NCBI RefSeq assembly: GCF_004352915.1
Contig: NZ_SJSY01000072.1
Coordinates: forward strand, 124,001 to 188,000
Direction of reading: 5' to 3'
Source of the DNA: Flavobacterium zhairuonense
Lineage (GTDB): Bacteria; Bacteroidota; Bacteroidia; Flavobacteriales; Flavobacteriaceae
DNA length: 64,000 nt
The notes under the pieces were generated by a model. That model made no database searches, was not told the DNA's origin, and saw nothing but the letters and a program-made list of their open reading frames with translations. This document shows positions 59,906 through 64,000 of the stretch, one piece after another. Positions within the stretch are counted from its first letter, which is position 1, and the number at the start of each line of letters is the position of its first letter. Made by a program: the position numbers and the translations under genes.

Positions 59906-60370
59906 TTATTTCTTTGAAAAAATATTCTCGACAACCCAAGCCGGGCCAATTAATAAAAACTGAAGATCTTTTAAGAAAGAAGGTTTTTTGCCTTCAATAT
60001 TGTGTCCGTAAAATTGTCCAATCCAAGCAATGACAAATACACCAATTGAAAACATCCATAAAGGCACAAACTGACCAATGTAGTAATTTACAATAAGGCA
60101 AATGCCAGAGAAAATAGCAATTTTAACCGCCATAGCAATTGATAATCGAATGTAAAAAACGAGAACAAAAAGTAAAACTACAAAAGCCCAGTTTTCAATA
60201 ATTGGCGCATTTAGTTTTAAAGTATTAGCGATAATTCCGCTCGGAATACTCATTAATAAACCAACAATCGAAAAGAAAATTGCGGGAACGCAAATGTAAT
60301 GTATCGCCTTGTTTTTAGGGTTTTGATGACTTACAGCATATTCAGCAAACCATTGATCTAATGTTCTCAT
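59906..60370 (-). CDS. Mpo1-like (DUF962) membrane protein
   Basis: The 154-residue protein has the Mpo1/YGL010w signature near its start, WFAEYAVSHQNPKNKAIHYI, with the conserved HxxPxNKxxH pattern, then four hydrophobic segments and the second conserved part FYGHNIEGKKPSFLKDLQFL followed by GPAWVVENIF. In yeast, Mpo1 is an Fe(II)-dependent dioxygenase that shortens 2-hydroxy fatty acids; Bacteroidetes contain related lipids, but the activity here is only inferred. Confidence 0.88.
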   Translation of the reverse strand: MRTLDQWFAEYAVSHQNPKNKAIHYICVPAIFFSIVGLLMSIPSGIIANTLKLNAPIIENWAFVVLLFVLVFYIRLSIAMAVKIAIFSGICLIVNYYIGQFVPLWMFSIGVFVIAWIGQFYGHNIEGKKPSFLKDLQFLLIGPAWVVENIFSKK

Positions 60371-60433
60371 TTTTGTGGTTTTAATAGTTAGGTTACTGTA
60401 AATCTAATAAAATTTCTTATAGCTTTTATTTGT

Positions 60434-60733
60434 CTAAAGAATGAAAATGTAAGTCATAGTGAATATCCAGAACATAAGAGGCAATAAACCCAATGAAAAC
60501 CATATGGATTTATTTTTTACGCTTAGATTGAAATCTTTTTTCAAAAGAAAAATTAGAAACATTAGAGATAAAACAAGAGAAAAGATGTGAAAGGAATAAC
60601 ATAAAATCCAGCCAATATGATAAAGCCATCTCCATTCATCAATATATCTAAATTGTTGTGTAATTCTGCTTACAAGAAAAGCTGATGCAAAAAGCGATAC
60701 TATGAAGATTGAAAAGGTTTTTAAATTTTTCAT
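60434..60733 (-). CDS. Hypothetical membrane protein, three predicted helices
   Basis: The 99-residue protein contains three hydrophobic segments: TFSIFIVSLFASAFLVSRI, LYHIGWILCYSFHIFSLVLS with LMFLIFLL, and IWFSLGLLPLMFWIFTMTYI. No named domain is recognised. Its ATG lies directly next to the TAA of the DUF3754 gene (60734-60736), so it is the second gene of a two-gene operon with it. Confidence 0.65.
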   Translation of the reverse strand: MKNLKTFSIFIVSLFASAFLVSRITQQFRYIDEWRWLYHIGWILCYSFHIFSLVLSLMFLIFLLKKDFNLSVKNKSIWFSLGLLPLMFWIFTMTYIFIL

Positions 60734-61969
60734 TTATGAACCAACTAAATTATACTCAAACACATTATCCCACAATTCATCAATTGTGACAAGCGCTTCT
60801 TGTAGTGGAATAACTTTCCATTTTCCATCATTTTCGATTCCGAGGCCAATGCTTTTCAACTTTAGTAAAGCATCATTGACATCAAAATCCAAATCGGTAT
60901 TCAATTTGGTTTTAAACCAAGATTCTATTTGATTGTCAAGTTCGTCAGCAGTTAAAGGTTTTTCGCTTTTGTGTAAAAAAGAATAGGCTAAAATAGTCTC
61001 TTTTAGAACCTCTTCTTCAGATGAATTCAAGAGCGAATAAAACGCACCGCTGTTGTTTCCGAGATTTTTGAAATATAAACTGTCAGAAAGCAATTTAGAG
61101 TATCGGATTTTTTTATTTATGAAATTGTTGTACTGGCGGAAACAATAGGCAGATAAAATTCCCAGCGCAATCAAACCTTGATTTAAGGAAGTTTTGCTGT
61201 TTAATAAATCTATGGTTTCGCCCGTTTCATAAGCATTGTACATATTGATTAAAGCCGGAATTACTTTTGCACTTAGTAATGAAATTCCACCGAAAACTCC
61301 AGGAATCCACAACAACATTTTGTCTTTGATTGACATTCTAGGAATTGCATTCGGAAAAATCGTTTCAAGGTCATTTTTTGGAACACGCTTAAAGATTTTT
61401 AAGGAGATAGAACCCGGATCAATTGGCATTTTGCCTAATTTGACTTTCTTTTTATTTAAGAAATCGGCATCGCTGTAATTGAGGTAAACTAAAACGCGAT
61501 CGTAATATTCGACTTCAATTTCTTTTTTCCAGAAAAAATATTTTTTGACTTTTTCAGTTGCCTTATGATGTCCGCGCGCATAAAGTTCAAAATCTTTGAA
61601 GGCGTTGAAATCAATTTCGAGATTCAAACCAATCAAATCAGATTCTGTAAAAGCTTCGTCGAGTGTTTTTTGATCAATTCGGTAATAATTTCCACGTTCT
61701 AAAACTTGAAGTAATGTTTCTTTAAATACCAAAAAATCACTTTTGCCAATAAACTGACGACGTTCTTTTTTGCTTAAATCTGGATCAAACAAAGCATAGT
61801 TTTGTTTCAGATTTCGATTAAGGTTAAAAGATTCGTAGTGATAATAATGTTCGATAATATCAAACAATTTTTTAAAATCGGCTTCTTCTTCAGAATTTTT
61901 AGCGAAAGCAGCGATTTGCTGTTCTAATAAAAATTCTTTGTTAAACGGAATATAATGTTCTAGGCTCAT
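60734..61969 (-). CDS. TMEM143/DUF3754 family protein
   Basis: The 411-residue protein has the DUF3754 arrangement: an N-terminal soluble part (LEHYIPFNKEFLLEQQIAAF, YYRIDQKTLDEAFTESDLIG, NLEIDFNAFKDFELYARGHH), the segment VEYYDRVLVYLNYSDADFLN, two membrane helices (WIPGVFGGISLLSAKVIPAL and GLIALGILSAYCFRQY) and a C-terminal helical domain. The function is unknown; the human relative is mitochondrial. It is followed without a gap by the small membrane protein gene. Confidence 0.85.
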   Translation of the reverse strand: MSLEHYIPFNKEFLLEQQIAAFAKNSEEEADFKKLFDIIEHYYHYESFNLNRNLKQNYALFDPDLSKKERRQFIGKSDFLVFKETLLQVLERGNYYRIDQKTLDEAFTESDLIGLNLEIDFNAFKDFELYARGHHKATEKVKKYFFWKKEIEVEYYDRVLVYLNYSDADFLNKKKVKLGKMPIDPGSISLKIFKRVPKNDLETIFPNAIPRMSIKDKMLLWIPGVFGGISLLSAKVIPALINMYNAYETGETIDLLNSKTSLNQGLIALGILSAYCFRQYNNFINKKIRYSKLLSDSLYFKNLGNNSGAFYSLLNSSEEEVLKETILAYSFLHKSEKPLTADELDNQIESWFKTKLNTDLDFDVNDALLKLKSIGLGIENDGKWKVIPLQEALVTIDELWDNVFEYNLVGS

Positions 61970-62080
61970 CTTGATTTCTTGGCTTTAATGCGTGGCGTTT
62001 ACAGAAAGCAAAAATACTGCCTGAAATTTGATTTCGAAAAAGTTTTTTTTAGAGAAAAGCTTAGGAAATAAAGGAGAAAT

Positions 62081-62126
62081 AAAAAAGTGAGATTTAAAAT
62101 CGGTTCCAGCGATTAAAATCCCACTT
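62081..62126 (-). terminator. Second minus-strand hairpin with T run
   Basis: On the minus strand GTGGGATTTTAATCG pairs with CGATTTTAAATCTCAC, with one bulge and a GT or mismatch, and runs into TTTTTT. It is 290 bases after the nearest minus-strand stop, so it may end a separate RNA. Confidence 0.45.
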
Positions 62127-62307
62127 AAGAGTTCCAAAAAAAAAGTGACAAAATTTACCTAATTTCCCTTGGGAAATCTTATTCTACAAGAATAAATGAT
62201 ATTACAATTTTACTATAAAATAAAATTGTGACTATGCGTATTTATACCTGTTTTTGTGAATGAATGCAAATTTTTGGTAAATGATTTGATTTGTGATGTG
62301 AATGAAA

Positions 62308-62341
62308 AAAAATCCCGATAGCAAGAAGTTCTCGGGATTTA
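62308..62341 (-). terminator. Terminator of the 62419-62634 gene
   Basis: On the minus strand AAATCCCGAG and CTATCGGGATTTTTTTT form a stem-loop with an eight-base T run, about 80 bases after the stop. Confidence 0.72.
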
Positions 62342-62418
62342 AATCTCAAAAAACACATTCATTCTATTATGCAATAGGAACGAATTTTTTTTAATAGAAC
62401 CGTATTATTTCTTGCAAT

Positions 62419-62634
62419 TTATTTTAATGTTTTTTTAATGAGTTGAGAAACAACATCTTCATGTGCTTTTTCCATTATAAAATAATCTTTCTTGATATTG
62501 TCAGCCTTAATTCCTTGAACAGAGCCGTTTATGCACTGTCTGATGTAATATTTTGAGACTTCGTATTTTAAAAACAAAGCTTCTAATATAGTAGAATTGT
62601 AGGAATTATAGTTTTTTGTTTTACTTTTGCCCAT
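62419..62634 (-). CDS. Small hypothetical protein, possibly DNA-binding
   Basis: The 71-residue protein begins MGKSKTKNYNSYNSTILEAL and has a helix-turn-helix-like stretch (FLKYEVSKYYIRQCINGSVQ) followed by KADNIKKDYFIMEKAHEDVV. It has a high Lys content. The name of the family is not known to me. It is divergent from the HTH gene at 62720-63091 across 85 bases, has its own -7 box and its own terminator. Confidence 0.65.
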   Translation of the reverse strand: MGKSKTKNYNSYNSTILEALFLKYEVSKYYIRQCINGSVQGIKADNIKKDYFIMEKAHEDVVSQLIKKTLK

Positions 62635-62660
62635 TGTTTAGTTTGTTTTAAATATCAAAA

Positions 62661-62668
62661 CAAATATA
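62661..62668 (-). promoter_or_regulatory. -7 promoter box of the 62419-62634 gene
   Basis: Minus-strand TATATTTG matches TAnnTTTG, 27-34 bases upstream of the ATG at 62634, within the divergent intergenic space. Confidence 0.55.
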
Positions 62669-62719
62669 GATGATAATTTTCAACAGTACTAAATGTTTTG
62701 AAAATAATTTCTTACATAA

Positions 62720-63091
62720 ATGAGCATAATTCTAGATAATATTAAATGTTTGGTTGATAACGAGGGGATAGGAATAACTAAGCTAGAGGAAAAAATTGGT
62801 GCAAGTAAGGGCGTTCTATCGCGTGCTATTGCTAAAAATAGCGATATACAAGCAAAATGGATTAGTAAAATTGTTGAAATATTTCCACAATATAGTTGTG
62901 AATGGTTGATAAAAAATGAAGGCCCAATGTTGAAACGAACCCTTGATTTACAATCTGAATCTTCAAATCATAATTTTTCGTCACATTATAAAGATCTCGC
63001 TGATTCTCGAAAAGAAACAATAGAAAGCCTTAAAAAAGAAATTATGTATTTAGAGGATAAAGTTGCGGTTTATAAGAAAAGGGAAGATTAG
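62720..63091 (+). CDS. Helix-turn-helix (XRE/CI-like) regulator with C-terminal coiled coil
   Basis: The 123-residue protein has a lambda-repressor-like domain over about residues 15-75: GIGITKLEEKIGASKGVLSR, ISKIVEIFPQYSCEWLIKNE and GPMLKR. The end WLIKNEGPML is typical of Bacteroidetes members. The C-terminal 40 residues form a coiled coil (SRKETIESLKKEIMYLEDKV), probably for dimerisation. It has no protease or metal domain. The divergent small gene next to it is a natural target. No phage structural genes are nearby. Confidence 0.85.
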   Translation: MSIILDNIKCLVDNEGIGITKLEEKIGASKGVLSRAIAKNSDIQAKWISKIVEIFPQYSCEWLIKNEGPMLKRTLDLQSESSNHNFSSHYKDLADSRKETIESLKKEIMYLEDKVAVYKKRED

Positions 63092-63254
63092 CTGTGAATG
63101 AAATCCAACATTTCTTTTGAGTTTTGTCTAATCCGGTTTCTAAAAAACGAGAGAATTTTCTTTAATAAAAATTTCGATTCTAAAAGTTTTTGCTTAATTT
63201 TAAGTTACAATACCACCTAATCTTTTTTAAAGAAAAGAGAATCAAAACTGGCCC

Positions 63255-63467
63255 ATGATAGTTGAAGTTTTCAAAACCAATGTGCAGAAAGAAGCCGACA
63301 AAAACTACGTTATTGCCGTTATACAAACACAATTTCCGGATTATAAAATTAATTTCGATTTAGAAGATTGTGATAAAATATTGCGGGTTGAAGGTGTTGA
63401 TATAGAATCTGATAATATTATCGATTATGTGAATTGTTTAGGGTATACTTGTGTGAGGTTGGAGTAG
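63255..63467 (+). CDS. Small ferredoxin-fold-like protein (HMA-like, without CxxC)
   Basis: The 70-residue protein (MIVEVFKTNVQKEADKNYVI, DYKINFDLEDCDKILRVEGV, DYVNCLGYTCVRLE) has the beta-alpha-beta order of heavy-metal-associated domains, but the metal-binding CxxC is absent. Similar small proteins are common in flavobacteria; the function is unknown. It is a single gene with a terminator behind it. Confidence 0.65.
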   Translation: MIVEVFKTNVQKEADKNYVIAVIQTQFPDYKINFDLEDCDKILRVEGVDIESDNIIDYVNCLGYTCVRLE

Positions 63468-63497
63468 GTGGTTAAGATAAATATATGATATATAACC

Positions 63498-63528
63498 GCG
63501 TAAACAGCTAGAATGTTTACGCAGTTTT
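63498..63528 (+). terminator. Terminator of the 63255-63467 gene
   Basis: GCGTAAAC (63498-63505) and GTTTACGC (63515-63522) form a stem with a nine-base loop, followed by AGTTTTTGTTT. Confidence 0.75.
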
Positions 63529-63561
63529 TGTTTAATAAATCCTGATGATTGATTGTTGAAT

Positions 63562-64000
63562 TTATTTGAAAGGATATACTAATGAAGCCCCTTTTACGTC
63601 AAATTGGGTTAGTGGTAATTTGTTGTTGTTTAAGTTTAAACTACAAGGATAATGCATAACCGAATAGGGATCATAGCTAGTTACTTGAATAGCTCCCATG
63701 GCTTGCTGAATTATATCTTCTCCTGCACAAGATTTATCTTTTGACCATATATGTTCATGTCTGAATCCTAGGATATGGCCAATTTCATGTCTTAATATTC
63801 CGGCACGACTGAAGTCGGTTGTGAAAAAAATTGAGTTAAGTAAAAGCATTCTTTTATATTTTTGATCATGTGGAAAAAAAGCTTGTGCGGCAAATTCTTC
63901 AGGAAAATTCACTTCTTGAACGGCAAAAAGAAGATTTTCGGGATATTCTTCTAAATCAATGTCTTGGTTGTCCAGTTTTGATAAATATTGGAATTTTATA
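63562..64000 (-). CDS. Metzincin-type zinc metalloprotease, 5' end outside the window
   Basis: The frame is open to the window edge, so the N-terminus is missing; a GTG at 63912 lies inside the gene and is not its start. The 146 visible residues contain the metzincin site HEIGHILGFRHEH (HExxHxxGxxH) and the Met-turn SVMHYPCSL, followed by the end DVKGASLVYPFK. This pattern is shared by matrixins and astacin-like enzymes; HExxHxxGxxHE favours the astacin type. A cysteine pair (KDKSCAGED, MHYPCSLN) may be linked. Export is expected, but the signal peptide is out of view. The substrate is unknown. Confidence 0.85.
   Translation of the reverse strand, partial: IKFQYLSKLDNQDIDLEEYPENLLFAVQEVNFPEEFAAQAFFPHDQKYKRMLLLNSIFFTTDFSRAGILRHEIGHILGFRHEHIWSKDKSCAGEDIIQQAMGAIQVTSYDPYSVMHYPCSLNLNNNKLPLTQFDVKGASLVYPFK

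Larger units (their letters stand above)
61970..62418. other. 449-base gap with two minus-strand hairpins and no gene
   Basis: I see no supported ORF. On the minus strand there are two terminator-like hairpins, at 62308-62341 and 62081-62126. The 180 bases between them could hold a short RNA ending at the second hairpin, but no good promoter box with correct spacing is visible, only the near match TAAATTTTG. Confidence 0.4.

Noticed and set aside
62419..63091. Prophage remnant
   Set aside because: The two small regulators resemble a phage switch, but there is no integrase, structural or lysis gene nearby in the window.

Overview
The window is AT-rich chromosomal DNA from a member of the genus Flavobacterium, probably close to F. 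johnsoniae. The evidence is the gliding genes gldB and gldC, a type IX secretion plug-family protein, many -7 boxes of the Bacteroidetes form TAnnTTTG, few Shine-Dalgarno sites, several TTG or GTG starts, and a flavobacterial division and cell wall (dcw) cluster. Genes lie on both strands. There are three tRNA genes and no rRNA, CRISPR array, transposase or recognisable prophage.

Layout. 1-9.2 kb: the 5' part of pruA, apaG, a T9SS plug-family gene, a SNF2 helicase, a methyltransferase, a GxxExxY gene, map and a DUF445 membrane protein. 9.3-16.5 kb: gpmI, a DUF5916 outer-membrane protein, two convergent L,D-transpeptidases and a GNAT enzyme. 16.6-24 kb: two identical tandem tRNA-Gly genes, pepE, an operon of three secreted paralogs with DUF6702 and an M1 peptidase, then tatA and a PAP2 phosphatase. 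24-33 kb: a phytanoyl-CoA dioxygenase-like gene, an O-methyltransferase, lipoproteins, YceI, rlmN, a polyprenyl diphosphate synthase and a sigma/anti-sigma pair with an envelope protein. 33-40.5 kb: dnaG, an orphan response regulator, nadE, gldB-gldC, engB and an alpha/beta hydrolase.

40.8-57.3 kb is the dcw cluster, all on the plus strand: mraZ, rsmH, ftsL, ftsI (one PASTA domain), murE, mraY, murD, a broken four-helix-bundle gene, ftsW, murG, murC, ftsQ, ftsA and ftsZ. These genes build lipid II and the divisome. Five GTGGT boxes, three of them in exact 10-bp register, precede mraZ and look like the MraZ operator. A yqeY-type gene and tRNA-Arg(TCG) follow.

58-64 kb is less conserved: a TPR/HEAT-like protein, small membrane proteins, an Mpo1-like protein, a TMEM143/DUF3754 protein, a divergent pair of small regulators, a small ferredoxin-fold-like protein and a metzincin protease cut by the window end.

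Most intergenic spaces hold short inverted or dispersed repeats of several families, and some of these bracket single genes (GxxExxY, the dioxygenase-like gene, the four-helix-bundle gene). I found no convincing new defence or mobile system. The best leads are the MraZ operator, the primase that lacks all four zinc ligands, the secreted-paralog/M1 peptidase operon, the repeat-bracketed single genes and the 200-bp composite palindrome after rlmN.
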